Source of the DNA: Yoonia vestfoldensis
Lineage (GTDB): Bacteria > Pseudomonadota > Alphaproteobacteria > Rhodobacterales > Rhodobacteraceae
NCBI RefSeq assembly: GCF_002158905.1
Contig: NZ_CP021431.1
Location: forward strand, 2,915,001-2,979,000
Length of the DNA stretch: 64,000 nucleotides
Direction: 5' to 3'
The stretch's first letter is position 1. The number at the start of each line of letters is the position of its first letter. A program made the position numbers and the translations under genes. Under the pieces are notes generated by a model. It did not search any database, had not been told where the DNA came from, and saw only the letters and a list, made by a program, of their open reading frames with translations. Positions 11,834-20,792 of the stretch are shown in pieces.

Positions 11834-12763
11834 CTAATCCGTGGATGTGATGATGACTTCGACACGCCGGTTGGCATCGCGCCCCGCCGCCGTCAGATTG
11901 GACGCAATCGGGGCAAGATATCCCATGCCTTCGGCAGCCAGCTGACGCCGGTCCACGCCATGAAGGGTCACAAGCCGTTCCAGCACAGACCGCGCGCGCC
12001 GCTGCGACAGGGCGATATTGGTGTCCAGCGGACCGGCAGAATCGGTATGGCCGACCAGCGCAACCGCCCTGTCGGGATAGGCCGCAAGATAGGCCGCAAG
12101 TTCCGATAGCGATGCGAAATCACCAGTCCCCAATTGCGCAGAGCCTGTCGCGAAATCCAGATCGCGCAGGATCGCATGCCCCTGTTCTTCCAGCTGCTGG
12201 GCAAGCCTGCCCACCGCATCGGCCTGTCCGACCGGCGCCGCTGTCGCGCTGGCCAGAGGTTGCATATCAAAATCCGCCGGGGCGATCCGTGTCACCTGCA
12301 CAAAGCTGGCATCGGCCATGCGGCTGACCAGCAGCGTCAGATATTCCAGCCCGCCCGGTATCGTCCTCTCGGCAGCCAGATAGCGGAAATCGCCGATATT
12401 CACCTGCATCTCTGGCGGCGGCAAGCTGTCGATTGCAAAGCGAAAGTCAAAGCCGCCGCAGGCCTCTGTCTGGCATTCGAACAGGATCCGGTAGCGCGCA
12501 TCGCGCAATTGCGCCCGCAAGGGCTGCAACAATTCCAACGTGGTCAGCGCCTGCGTCCCAAGCCGCCACGCCTGCCGCGTCACCTGCCCTTCGACGGGCG
12601 TTATCGGCACCGCCCCGTCAAGCCAGCGCCCGGTTGGCAGCGCATAGCTTTCCAGAGCCGCGTGATCTTCGCGCTGCAAATGGGCATCTGCGGGGAAATC
12701 CAGCACCTGCGCCTGCGCCGCCATGCCCCATAGCGCCAGCATTGCTGCCGCAAGTCTGATCAT
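11834..12763 (-). CDS. OmpA-family outer-membrane/peptidoglycan-binding protein
   Basis: The 309 residues begin with a signal peptide (MIRLAAAMLALWGMAAQAQ). The last 120 residues form an OmpA-C domain: DFATGSAQL, then VGHTDSAGPLDTN, LSQRRARSV and the final NRRVEVII, which in relatives binds meso-diaminopimelate in peptidoglycan. The N-terminal region is not a beta-barrel I can recognise and holds a close Cys pair (FECQTEACGGFD). The ATG overlaps the upstream gene's TGA by 4 nt, placing it last in a four-gene operon with cinA-like, GNAT and AhpD-like genes. Confidence 0.82.
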   Translation of the reverse strand: MIRLAAAMLALWGMAAQAQVLDFPADAHLQREDHAALESYALPTGRWLDGAVPITPVEGQVTRQAWRLGTQALTTLELLQPLRAQLRDARYRILFECQTEACGGFDFRFAIDSLPPPEMQVNIGDFRYLAAERTIPGGLEYLTLLVSRMADASFVQVTRIAPADFDMQPLASATAAPVGQADAVGRLAQQLEEQGHAILRDLDFATGSAQLGTGDFASLSELAAYLAAYPDRAVALVGHTDSAGPLDTNIALSQRRARSVLERLVTLHGVDRRQLAAEGMGYLAPIASNLTAAGRDANRRVEVIITSTD

Positions 12764-13326
12764 CGGGCCTGCGCGTGATAGGCGTCATTGGGGCGCATAT
12801 CGGTCGCCGAGGCGATCCGGTTGGTCATGTTGAAGAATGCAGCGACAGCGGCGATATCCCAGATATCACGGTCCGAAAACCCGACCTGGCGCAGCGCGTC
12901 GCGGTCCTTTTCGGTGATCGTCCCGCTGGCCAGCGTCATGGTCTCGGCGAATTGCAGCATCGCTGTCTGGCGCGCATCCAGCGGGGCCACCCGCCAGTTC
13001 ATCACCAGCATTTCGCCCAAGGCCGGGTCCCCCGACATCTGCCGCACCGCCGCCCCATGCGCGGTCAGGCAATAATAGCATTTATTGGCCGAAGAGACCG
13101 CCACGGCGATCATCTCGCGTTCCAGTTTGGACAGGCCCGATGGGGCCAGCATGACATCATTGTAAAGCCCGCTAAAGGCGTTCAGCTTGTCGATGTCAAA
13201 GGCATAGGCGCGCAGGACATTGGGCACGAACCCCAGTTTTTCCTGACAGATATCGAAATATTTCTGTGTCGCCTCCGGCAGCGGGTCGACCATCGGCAGA
13301 TCAAGGGCGGTCGGTTGGTCAGTCAA
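12760..13326 (-). CDS. AhpD-like / carboxymuconolactone decarboxylase family peroxidase-related protein
   Basis: The product contains the AhpD-type active site KCYYCLTAHG (CxxC plus a following His) in an all-helical fold and matches the peroxidase-related subfamily (ATQKYFDICQEKLGFVPNVL). It probably acts as a thiol-dependent peroxidase or its reductase partner. I choose a TTG start at 13326: GGAGGAC lies 4 nt upstream and it restores the family N-terminus (TDQPTALDLP). It overlaps the upstream GNAT gene by 8 nt. An ATG at 13293 lacks a comparable RBS, and an ATG far upstream lies inside the GNAT gene. Confidence 0.82.
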   Translation of the reverse strand: MTDQPTALDLPMVDPLPEATQKYFDICQEKLGFVPNVLRAYAFDIDKLNAFSGLYNDVMLAPSGLSKLEREMIAVAVSSANKCYYCLTAHGAAVRQMSGDPALGEMLVMNWRVAPLDARQTAMLQFAETMTLASGTITEKDRDALRQVGFSDRDIWDIAAVAAFFNMTNRIASATDMRPNDAYHAQAR

Positions 13327-14056
13327 GGGCGTCCTCCGGTGCGATACGATAATGATACTGTCCCACAACCGCCATCCCGAGGGAAGCATAGAGCGTATTG
13401 GCCCCGGTATTGGCCTGTGTCGCAACCAGCGTCAGCCAGCGTGCGCCCTGCCCCTGCGCCCAAAAGGCGCTGGCGACCATCATATGCCGCGCCAGACCTT
13501 GGCGGCGATGCGCGGGCGCGATTTCAACCGCATGGACCATGGCGCAATCACCTTGGATGCCCGCAAACAAGGTCCCTGCGGGCCGGTCCTTGGCGCGCCC
13601 GAGGATCGTTGTTTTCGGCATCGGCGCGCGGTCCATGATGGCAAGCCTGCCTGCGCTGATGCCACCCGCCGCCCAGATCTCGGCCTGTGCGGCCAGCGGT
13701 GGCCAGACCTCGAAGGTCGTCACGGGTGGCGGGCGCTGGATCGCCATCCGGTCCAGCGCGACCGCATGGATATTGACGGGGTCCTTGACCAGATAGCCGC
13801 GCTGCGCCAGCGCATCGTCCAGCGCCGCCTCGCCCGCGCGGATCATGAACAGCGGCCTCTGGCCTGCCGCGCGCATGGTGGATGCTGCCAGCGCGATATC
13901 CTGCGGCGTCCAAGGCGCCTCTGCCGTGGCGGAACAGACGCGGCTGCTGTTGCTGGGATCAAGCCGGATCGTCCAGGGACCGATGCTGCGCCGCGCGGCA
14001 GGCGGCCAGGTGCTTTCCATCACCTGATAGCATTGCTGCGCGGATGGCAGTTTCAT
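13319..14056 (-). CDS. GNAT-family N-acetyltransferase
   Basis: The 245-residue product has an acetyl-CoA-binding motif A (EIAPAHRRQGLARHMM, the R/QxxGxG/A type) near residues 178-195, followed by the beta-5 and alpha-4 segment ending NTLYASLGM, a typical GNAT ending. The N-terminal 120 residues are a diverged half-domain. The substrate is unknown. It overlaps the upstream cinA-like gene by 4 nt and the downstream AhpD-like gene by 8 nt, so the three are one translationally coupled operon. Confidence 0.78.
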   Translation of the reverse strand: MKLPSAQQCYQVMESTWPPAARRSIGPWTIRLDPSNSSRVCSATAEAPWTPQDIALAASTMRAAGQRPLFMIRAGEAALDDALAQRGYLVKDPVNIHAVALDRMAIQRPPPVTTFEVWPPLAAQAEIWAAGGISAGRLAIMDRAPMPKTTILGRAKDRPAGTLFAGIQGDCAMVHAVEIAPAHRRQGLARHMMVASAFWAQGQGARWLTLVATQANTGANTLYASLGMAVVGQYHYRIAPEDALD

Positions 14057-14775
14057 GCGGCGAACAGGTCTTGCAGGCGGACAAAGGCGGCCTCGACCGC
14101 GGCCGGATCTGCGCCCCGGATCACAAGATTGGCACCGTAGACACCATTGCGCTGGAACGGATAGGACCCGACGGACAGGTCGGGGTGGTCCGCCGCAAAA
14201 ACACCCAAAGGTCCGGCGATATCGCCCTCGCCCCGGATCACCTCGATCGTGCGGGACAAAAGCGGCGCGCCGCCGGTCAGGGTCGGCAACACGGTGGCGA
14301 CCATCGCCTGAAACACCGATGGCACGCCCGCCATCACATGGACATTGCGGATGCTGAACCCCGGTGCCGTGCTGACGGGATTGTCGATCAGCGTGGCGCT
14401 GGCGGGGATGCGGGCCATGCGCAGACGCGCGGCGTTCAATTCCTGCCCCGAGCGGTCGTAATGCGCCTGCAACAGCGCGCGCGCATCATCGCGCACGTCG
14501 ATTGTGTCGCCAAAGGCGGCGGCGATGCAATCGGCGGTGATATCGTCATGCGTCGGCCCGATCCCCCCGCTGGTGAAGACATGGTCAAACCCCGCCGAGA
14601 GCGCCTGCACGGCGGTGATGATCGCGGGGGCGTCGTCGCTGACGATACGGACCTCGCGCAGGTCGATGCCCACCTCGGTCAGCCGCCCGGCCAGATGGTG
14701 CATATTGGCATCGCGGGTCCGGCCCGAAAGGATTTCATCGCCGATCACCAGCATGGCGGCAGTGGGGTTGGGCAT
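14053..14775 (-). CDS. CinA-like molybdopterin-binding domain protein
   Basis: The 240-residue product matches the N-terminal COG1058 domain of CinA: AAMLVIGDEILSGRTRDAN at the start, then TSGGIGPTHDDIT, and PGF and MAGVPSVF later. This is the MoCF-biosynthesis fold. It lacks the C-terminal nicotinamide-mononucleotide deamidase domain of full CinA (about 410 residues), so only the N-terminal activity can be expected; some stand-alone relatives have ADP-ribose pyrophosphatase-type activity. It is first in the minus-strand operon through to the OmpA-like gene and diverges from map. Confidence 0.85.
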   Translation of the reverse strand: MPNPTAAMLVIGDEILSGRTRDANMHHLAGRLTEVGIDLREVRIVSDDAPAIITAVQALSAGFDHVFTSGGIGPTHDDITADCIAAAFGDTIDVRDDARALLQAHYDRSGQELNAARLRMARIPASATLIDNPVSTAPGFSIRNVHVMAGVPSVFQAMVATVLPTLTGGAPLLSRTIEVIRGEGDIAGPLGVFAADHPDLSVGSYPFQRNGVYGANLVIRGADPAAVEAAFVRLQDLFAA

Positions 14776-14872
14776 GTGTCGTCTCCTGTCATGTCATGGG
14801 CTTTATAGATCGTGCCACGCGCTTTGCCATGCCCTAGAACTTTGGCGAGACTTGCCATATATCGTCCGGCAG

Positions 14873-15703
14873 ATGGCAAAGGATAGCGACTTGGATACGA
14901 ACAAAGGCCGCCTGACCAAAGACGGCATCCGGATTTACGACCCCGCCGATTTCGACGGCATGGCCAAGGCAGGCGCGCTGGCGGCGATGATCCTTGACGA
15001 GATAGCAGCGCAGGTGACCCCCGGCCAGACCACGGGCGCGCTGGACCGCATCATCACCCAGATGGTGGATGATGCCGGTGCGGTCTCGGCGACGATCGGC
15101 TATAAAGGGTATCAGCACGCCAGCTGCATTTCGGTCAATCACGTCGTCTGCCACGGCATCCCCGGCGACAAGGTGCTGAAGGATGGCGATATCCTGAATA
15201 TCGACGTCACCGTGATCCTTGACGGCTGGTATGGCGACACCAGCCGGATGTATGTCGCAGGGACCCTGTCGCGCAAGGCTGAGCGGCTGATCGACGTGAC
15301 CCATGCCGCCTTGATGAAAGGCATCGCCGCCGCCAAGCCCGGCAATACCTTTGGCGATATCGGCCATGCGATCCAGACCTATGCCGAAAGCCACCGCATG
15401 TCGGTGGTGCGCGATTTCTGCGGACATGGTTTGGGCCGGGTGTTTCATGCGCCGCCCAATGTGCTGCATTACGGGCGCGCGGGCACCGGGGCCGTGCTGG
15501 AACCGGGGATGTTCTTTACCATCGAGCCGATGATCAACCTTGGCCGCCCCGAAACCAAAGTGCTGGCCGATGACTGGACCGCCGTCACCCGCGATAAATC
15601 TTTATCGGCGCAGTTCGAACATTCCGTTGGGATCACCGCCGACGGCTGCCAGATCTTCACCGCATCACCCAAGGGGCTGTTCCACCCGACCTATCCCGTC
15701 TAG
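14873..15703 (+). CDS. map: Methionine aminopeptidase, type I
   Basis: Map removes the initiator methionine from nascent proteins. The 276 residues have the pita-bread metalloprotease fold with all five metal ligands in place: NIDVTVILDGWYGDTSRM (two Asp), CGHGLGRVFH (His), FTIEPMI (Glu) and QFEHSVGI (Glu). The substrate His lies in SVNHVVCHG. An ATG at 14873 (MAKDSDLDTNKGR) fits the family; longer in-frame starts run antisense to the cinA-like gene and are rejected. It ends 3 nt before the hydrolase gene. Confidence 0.93.
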   Translation: MAKDSDLDTNKGRLTKDGIRIYDPADFDGMAKAGALAAMILDEIAAQVTPGQTTGALDRIITQMVDDAGAVSATIGYKGYQHASCISVNHVVCHGIPGDKVLKDGDILNIDVTVILDGWYGDTSRMYVAGTLSRKAERLIDVTHAALMKGIAAAKPGNTFGDIGHAIQTYAESHRMSVVRDFCGHGLGRVFHAPPNVLHYGRAGTGAVLEPGMFFTIEPMINLGRPETKVLADDWTAVTRDKSLSAQFEHSVGITADGCQIFTASPKGLFHPTYPV

Positions 15704-15706
15704 CCG

Positions 15707-17206
15707 ATGGGAAACCGGTTCTGGCCTACGCTTGTCCTGATCGTGGCACTGGTCCTTGCGGGGCTGTCGATCTTGCGGCTGGAACAGGCGGGCGCGGGGA
15801 TTGTGACGTCAGAGCGGAGGGTGGGCGAGACCCCCGTCACCGTGTCGCGGCTGCCCGATGTGACCGACGCCCCTGTCGTCGTGATCGCCCATGGCTTTGC
15901 CGGATCGCGCCAGTTGATGATCGGTTTCGCGCAGACGCTGGCGCAGGCGGGCTATATCGTCGCCAGCTATGATCTGGAAGGACATGGACGTAATCCGGTG
16001 CCGATGTCGGGGGATGTGGCGTCGGTTGATGGCACGACGCGGCTGCTGGTTGCGGAACTGGGCCGCGTGATCGATGCCAGCCTGGACCTGCGCGGCGCGA
16101 ATGGGGAATTGGCGTTGCTGGGGCATTCCATGGCCTCCGACATCATCGTGCGGCAGGCGATTGCCGATCCCCGCGTGGAGGCGACCGTAGCCCTGTCGAT
16201 GTTTTCAACCGAAGTGACGGCGGATGCGCCTGCCAATCTGCTGGTGATCAATGGCGCATGGGAGACCGCATTGGCGGCCGAGGCCTTGCGCGTCCTGCGC
16301 CTGACCGATCCTGACGCGACATTCGCGCAGACCCTGGGCGATCCGGCAGCGGGCACAGGGCGGCGCGCGGTGCTGGCCCCATCGGTGGAACATGTCGGCG
16401 TGCTCTATTCCTCGACCAGCATGATCGAGACGCGCGACTGGCTGAACGCGGTATTCGACCGCCCGTCTGACACGCCTATCGCCGCACGCGGTGGCTGGAT
16501 CGCGCTACTGATTGTCAGCGTGACAGCGCTGGCCTGGCCTTTGGCACGGCTGGCGCGGCCTTTGCGCGCAGCCACACCGCCCAAGCGCCTGCCGCGCGGC
16601 GCATTCTGGGCTGCGAGCTTGGTGCCGACGATCCTGACGCCGCTGATCCTGTGGCCCTTCGACATCGGGTTTCTGCCCGTGCTGGTCGCCGATTACCTTG
16701 CGCTGCATTTCGCGCTATTCGGGGGGATCGGCCTTTTGTTCCTTGCCCGCGCGGGGGCCCTGCGCTGGGATGCGACAGGATTGCTGCTGGCGCTGCCCAT
16801 TGCGTTGTTCTGCATCGGCATCTTCGGCGCGATGCTGGATATCTATGTGGCCTCCTTTTTCGCGGTCGAAGCGCGGATCTGGATCATCCTGGCCATCGCG
16901 GCAGGGGCGGTGCCGTTCATGCTGGCCGATGCCTATCTGACCGAGGCAGGGCATGCGCCTTTGTGGCGGGTGCTGGTGGTGCGCGCCAATGCGCTGGTCT
17001 CGCTTGGGATTGCCACGGCGCTGGATATGGAAGGGCTGTTCTTTCTGCTGCTGATCCTGCCGATCATCCTGCTATTCTTCGTGCTTTTCGGCACTTTGGG
17101 CGGCTGGATCGGGCGGGCGACACAGCGTCCCATGGCGGCGGGTCTGGGCCTTGGCCTGTTTCTGGGCTGGGCCTTGGGGATGACATTCCCGCTTTTCGCG
17201 GTGTGA
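15707..17206 (+). CDS. Alpha/beta hydrolase fused to a polytopic membrane domain
   Basis: The 499-residue product has one N-terminal anchor (residues 5-25) and then an alpha/beta-hydrolase domain (about 55-245). Visible elements are the oxyanion-type HGFAGS, the YDLEGHGRN loop, the nucleophile elbow LLGHSMAS and a late EHVG that may hold the catalytic His. Residues about 265-495 contain seven or so hydrophobic helices. A lipase-like hydrolase on the periplasmic face with its own membrane domain is the simplest reading; the substrate is unknown. It begins 3 nt after map and is probably cotranscribed. Confidence 0.7.
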   Translation: MGNRFWPTLVLIVALVLAGLSILRLEQAGAGIVTSERRVGETPVTVSRLPDVTDAPVVVIAHGFAGSRQLMIGFAQTLAQAGYIVASYDLEGHGRNPVPMSGDVASVDGTTRLLVAELGRVIDASLDLRGANGELALLGHSMASDIIVRQAIADPRVEATVALSMFSTEVTADAPANLLVINGAWETALAAEALRVLRLTDPDATFAQTLGDPAAGTGRRAVLAPSVEHVGVLYSSTSMIETRDWLNAVFDRPSDTPIAARGGWIALLIVSVTALAWPLARLARPLRAATPPKRLPRGAFWAASLVPTILTPLILWPFDIGFLPVLVADYLALHFALFGGIGLLFLARAGALRWDATGLLLALPIALFCIGIFGAMLDIYVASFFAVEARIWIILAIAAGAVPFMLADAYLTEAGHAPLWRVLVVRANALVSLGIATALDMEGLFFLLLILPIILLFFVLFGTLGGWIGRATQRPMAAGLGLGLFLGWALGMTFPLFAV

Positions 17207-17294
17207 TCTTGCAATCGCGGGGCGCATCGGTATCTTTGCGGCGTTGCTAGCGGCGACACCTTTCCCCCCACATCATCACGAAAGGATGCACGCG

Positions 17295-18320
17295 ATGCGC
17301 CTGCCCCCCTATGCCATGCTGGCCCTGCTGGCGCTGACGCCACCTGCCTTTGCCCAAGAGGTGACGTTGCGGTTCCAGCACTTTGTCTCGCCTGCCAGTG
17401 CCAATCCGACCTATTTCATGCAGCCTTGGGCCGATGCGATCGAGGAACAGTCCGGCGGACGGATCAAGGTGGAAATCTATCCGTTCATGCAATTGGGCGG
17501 GTCGGCCACCAACCAATATGACCTGATCCGCGACGGTGCGATTGATGGCGGCTGGGTGATCCCCGGCTATCAGCCCAACCGCTTTCCCGAGGCCGAGGCG
17601 CTGGAGCTGCCCTTCATGACAACCAAATCGGCAGAAGAGGCCAGTGCGGCGGCTTGGGCATTCACGCAAGATTACCTGCTGGATGATTTCGCCGATATCC
17701 ATATCATCGCCGCCCATATGCATGGCCCCGGCATCCTGCACAAACGAGGGCAGGCCCCTGCGACAATGGCGGATTTCGCCGGGTTGAAACTGCGCGGCCC
17801 GTCGCGCACCGCGACCTTGTTGCTAGAGGAATTGGGCGCATCGCCTGTCGGCATGCCGGTGCCGCAATTCCCCGAGGCGATTGCGCGCGGCGTCGTGGAT
17901 GGCGGCGTGATCCCCTGGGAACAGGCCCCGTCACTGAAACTGGATGAATTGACCGACAGCCATACCGATGTGGCAGGGGATCATGCGCTTTATAATCTCT
18001 ATTTCCTCTGGGCGATGAACAAGGCCCGCTATGACGCGCTGCCCGATGATCTGCGCGCCGTGATCGACGCCAATTCCGGTCTGATGGCCAGCCGCTGGGC
18101 CGGGCGCGCACATGACACGGGCGATGCGGTGGGCCGCGATGTGATGGCAGCCAGCGGCAACACGATTGCCGAATTGTCAGACGCAGAGACCGCGCAGATC
18201 ATCGCCGTTGGTGCCGCGGTCACCAGCCGCTGGATCGCAGAGATGGACGCCAAAGGCTATGACGGCGCGGCGCTGGTTGCCGCGGCAGAGCTGGCGGTCG
18301 CGCAAAGCAGCGCAGATTAG
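17295..18320 (+). CDS. TRAP transporter solute-binding protein (DctP type), orphan
   Basis: The 341-residue product has a signal peptide (MRLPPYAMLALLALTPPAFAQ) and a DctP-type fold: LRFQHFVSPAS start, WADAIEEQSGGRIKVEIYP, the substrate-carboxylate segment LRGPSRTAT (conserved Arg) and a mid helix around NLYFLWAMNK. It would bind an organic acid in the periplasm for a TRAP transporter, yet no DctQ or DctM membrane subunit lies next to it. The start at 17295 has AAAGGA 9 nt upstream; an ATG at 17286 overlaps that site. Confidence 0.85.
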   Translation: MRLPPYAMLALLALTPPAFAQEVTLRFQHFVSPASANPTYFMQPWADAIEEQSGGRIKVEIYPFMQLGGSATNQYDLIRDGAIDGGWVIPGYQPNRFPEAEALELPFMTTKSAEEASAAAWAFTQDYLLDDFADIHIIAAHMHGPGILHKRGQAPATMADFAGLKLRGPSRTATLLLEELGASPVGMPVPQFPEAIARGVVDGGVIPWEQAPSLKLDELTDSHTDVAGDHALYNLYFLWAMNKARYDALPDDLRAVIDANSGLMASRWAGRAHDTGDAVGRDVMAASGNTIAELSDAETAQIIAVGAAVTSRWIAEMDAKGYDGAALVAAAELAVAQSSAD

Positions 18321-18385
18321 GGGCTCCGCCCCTCGCCCCGGAATAAATCCGGGGCTCACCCGGGAGTATTTTTGGAAAAAAGAAG
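18319..18385 (+). terminator. Double hairpin terminator with dispersed-repeat tail
   Basis: Two perfect stems follow dctP: AGGGGC-TCC-GCCCCT (18319-18333, overlapping the stop codon) and CCCCGGA-ATAAA-TCCGGGG (18336-18354). A GGGAGTATTTTTGG segment with a T5 run follows. The last part resembles the intergenic repeat copies at 25670 and 58750. It separates convergent dctP and the polyprenyl synthase gene and can terminate both. Confidence 0.6.
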
Positions 18386-18394
18386 TCGCAGGTC

Positions 18395-19393
18395 TTAGGT
18401 CACACGGGCGACGACATAATCGGCCAGATCAACCAGCATGGTTTTCAGCGCATGGTCAGGGATGACGCCCAGCGCCGCCTTGGCCTTGGCCGCCCAAGCC
18501 AGCGCATCCTGACGGGTGCTTTCCAGCGTGCCATGCTTTTGCAGCAGGGTGATCGCATGGTCCAGATCGCCATCCTGCTGGCGCCCTTTCTGGATGGTCC
18601 GTTCCCAAAAAGCGCGTTCATCGCCATCAGCGGCGGCCACCGCACGGATCACCGGCAGAGTCAGTTTGCGTTCGCGGAAATCGTCGCCCACGTTCTTGCC
18701 AATGGCCTTGGTGCCGCCGTAATCCAAAAGGTCATCGACGATCTGGAACGATATGCCCAAAGCATCGCCGTAATCGAATAGCGCCTGTTTGATGGCGGCA
18801 TCCTGCCCTGCGATCTCTCCGCCGACTTCCATCGCGGCGGAAAAGAGCGCCGCGGTCTTGCCGCGCACGACCTTGATATAGATGTCCTCCGTCGTGGCCA
18901 GATCGGCGGCGGCGGTCAATTGCAGCACCTCGCCTTCGGCGATGGTGGCAGAGGCATTGGCAAGGATATCAAGCACCCGCAAAGAGCCGGTTTCCACCAT
19001 CAGCTGGAACGAGCGCGCAAACAGGTAATCGCCCACCAGCACGCTGGAGGTGTTGTCCCAAAGCAGGTTCGCCGTGGGCCGCCCGCGCCGCTGACTGCTT
19101 TCGTCGACGACATCATCATGCAGCAAGGTTGCGGTATGGATGAATTCCACCGTCGCCGCCAGATGGATATGGTAAGGCCCGTCATAGCCGCACATCCGCG
19201 CCGCAGCGAGCGTCAGCATCGGGCGCAGGCGTTTGCCGCCCGCCTCGACCAGATGGGCGGTGACTTGGGGGATGCGCGGCGCATGTTCAGAGGCCATGCG
19301 CGCGCGGATCATCGCATTGACCGCGCTCAGGTCATCCGCCAAGGCGGCCGCCAATTGTTCATGTGGTTTGGTGGCGGCGTGATCAAGGCTCAT
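18395..19393 (-). CDS. ispB: Polyprenyl diphosphate synthase (ubiquinone side chain)
   Basis: The product is a trans-prenyltransferase that builds the long isoprenoid tail of ubiquinone. The 332 residues carry both aspartate-rich motifs: the first as LLHDDVVDES with downstream RRGRPT, the second as QIVDDLLDYGG, plus GGKRLRP near the start. Chain length cannot be read reliably, so octaprenyl or decaprenyl are both possible. I take ATG 19393 (MSLDHAATKPHE) as start; an ATG five codons earlier is an alternative, and longer frames run into the divergent DUF2007 gene. Confidence 0.88.
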   Translation of the reverse strand: MSLDHAATKPHEQLAAALADDLSAVNAMIRARMASEHAPRIPQVTAHLVEAGGKRLRPMLTLAAARMCGYDGPYHIHLAATVEFIHTATLLHDDVVDESSQRRGRPTANLLWDNTSSVLVGDYLFARSFQLMVETGSLRVLDILANASATIAEGEVLQLTAAADLATTEDIYIKVVRGKTAALFSAAMEVGGEIAGQDAAIKQALFDYGDALGISFQIVDDLLDYGGTKAIGKNVGDDFRERKLTLPVIRAVAAADGDERAFWERTIQKGRQQDGDLDHAITLLQKHGTLESTRQDALAWAAKAKAALGVIPDHALKTMLVDLADYVVARVT

Positions 19394-19448
19394 GCAAGGT
19401 TCCGTCATGTGAATGGACAAGGGCGCGGCAGCGCCGTAATCCTTGGGT

Positions 19449-19667
19449 ATGAAAGAGCTTTTACGCACCAATGACGTGACCGTCATCGCCTTTGCAACCG
19501 CCCTGTTGGACGCGGAAGGTATAGACTGGTTCACCTTCGACGACAATATGAGCATCATGGAAGGCAGTATCGGCATCATGCCCCGCCGCCTGATGGTGCA
19601 TGACCGCGACCTGTTCATGGCCGAAGCCGTGATGCGCGATGGCGAGATCGATCTGGGGCGTGACTGA
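19449..19667 (+). CDS. DUF2007-type small putative signal-transducing protein
   Basis: The 72-residue protein starts MKELLRTND and contains AFATALLDAEGIDWFTFDDNM, the pattern of the DUF2007 family (a compact ferredoxin-like fold with no known activity). It diverges from ispB, 55 nt apart. Its stop lies inside the possible 5' end of the following methyltransferase gene, so the two are likely cotranscribed. A TTG two codons upstream is not used here. Confidence 0.75.
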   Translation: MKELLRTNDVTVIAFATALLDAEGIDWFTFDDNMSIMEGSIGIMPRRLMVHDRDLFMAEAVMRDGEIDLGRD

Positions 19668-20414
19668 GGATGTGACCTGTGACGCCTTTCTGGGCGGGCG
19701 TTTGCAGATATGGCAGCCGCGCCATGGCTATCGCGCGGGCGTCGATCCGGTATTGCTGGCGGCCAGTATCGCCGCAGCTGCGGGCCAGTCGGTGCTGGAA
19801 CTGGGCTGCGGCGTGGGGACGGCGGCCTTGTGTCTTGGGCGGCGGGTGCCGGGGCTGGCGCTGACAGGGGTCGAGGTGCAGCCCGATTACGCAGGTCTTG
19901 CGCGGCGCAATGCCGCTGCGAATGATCTGCCCTTGCAGGTGATCACCGCCGATCTGCGCGCCCTGCCTGCGGATCTGCGCCAAAGGCGATTCGATCACGT
20001 CATCATGAACCCGCCCTATTTTGATCGCGACAGCGGCACCGCCGCGACAGACCCCGGCCGCGATACGGCGCTGGGGGTGACACGCCGCTGGCGGATTGGC
20101 TGGAGATCGGCGCGCGGCGGTTGGCGCCCAAGGGGTATCTGACGCTGATCCAGCGGATCGAACGGCTGCCCGAAGTCCTGGCCGCGTTACAAGGGCGGCT
20201 GGGGTCGGTGGTGGTCTTGCCGATTGCGGGGCGGCAGGGCCGTGCGCCGGGTCTGTTTATCCTGCGCGCACGCCAAGAAGGGCGCGCCCCATTTTGCCTG
20301 CTGCCCGCGCTGGAGATGCATCTGGGCACCGCGCATGCGGGTGACAAGGACAGCTATACCCCGCTGGTCGCGCAAATTTTACGCAACGGCGTGGATCTGC
20401 CCATGGGCCGTTAA
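19660..20414 (+). pseudogene. tRNA1(Val) adenine-N6-methyltransferase-like gene, frameshifted
   Basis: The first frame gives DAFLGGRLQIWQPRHGYRAG, the SAM motif LELGCGVGTAAL and the N6-adenine catalytic motif MNPPYF, all typical of the TrmN6 (YfiC) family that methylates A37 of tRNA-Val. After a run of five G at 20073-20077 this frame drifts into ALGVTRRWR and stops at 20142. The +1 frame resumes as GDTPLADWLEIG and APKGYLTLIQ and runs to 20414, completing a family-length protein of about 250 residues. One missing G explains everything. It may be a real inactivation or a homopolymer sequencing error. The exact start is uncertain: GTG 19660 or ATG 19639. Confidence 0.8.
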
Positions 20415-20531
20415 TCTTTTGGCAAGTTCTGGCTGGCAGCCTTGACCCAGGGCCGAATTGCTGCCGTGCAGCGTGACAGTGCGATGCGAATGTGGTGCAA
20501 TCGGTCATGTGCAATCAGAAGGAGGAACAAA

Positions 20532-20699
20532 ATGAGCTTGAGTTCGCATGTACAGGAACTGAAGAAGAAACACCAAACCCTCTCAGCCCATGTCGAAGCG
20601 CTACAGCGCAGTCCGGGTGTTGACGACCTCGAACTGGCACAATTGAAAAAGAAAAAGCTGCAGATCAAGGAAGAAATCAGCCGCCTTGCAACGCATTAA
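20532..20699 (+). CDS. YdcH/DUF465 small helical protein
   Basis: The 55-residue protein is almost wholly charged helix: MSLSSHVQELKKKHQTLSAH, then LAQLKKKKLQIKEEISRL, matching the YdcH (DUF465) family of short coiled-coil proteins of unknown role. A near-perfect AAGGAGGA lies 6 nt before the ATG, so it should be well translated. In-frame codons upstream are not part of the family. A bidirectional hairpin terminator follows at 20741-20770. Confidence 0.85.
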   Translation: MSLSSHVQELKKKHQTLSAHVEALQRSPGVDDLELAQLKKKKLQIKEEISRLATH

Positions 20700-20740
20700 A
20701 GACCCGCTGACGCCGGCCCGCAGGGCTGCCAGCGAAAACC

Positions 20741-20770
20741 AAAAGGCCGCGCTATCATGGCGCGGCCTTT
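20741..20770. terminator. Bidirectional intrinsic terminator
   Basis: GGCCGCGC (20745-20752) and GCGCGGCC (20760-20767) form a perfect 8-bp stem with a 7-nt loop, preceded by AAAA and followed by TTT. It sits between the convergent DUF465 gene and phaB and can stop transcription from both sides. Confidence 0.75.
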
Positions 20771-20792
20771 CATCATTCTGCCCTGCAATGGG

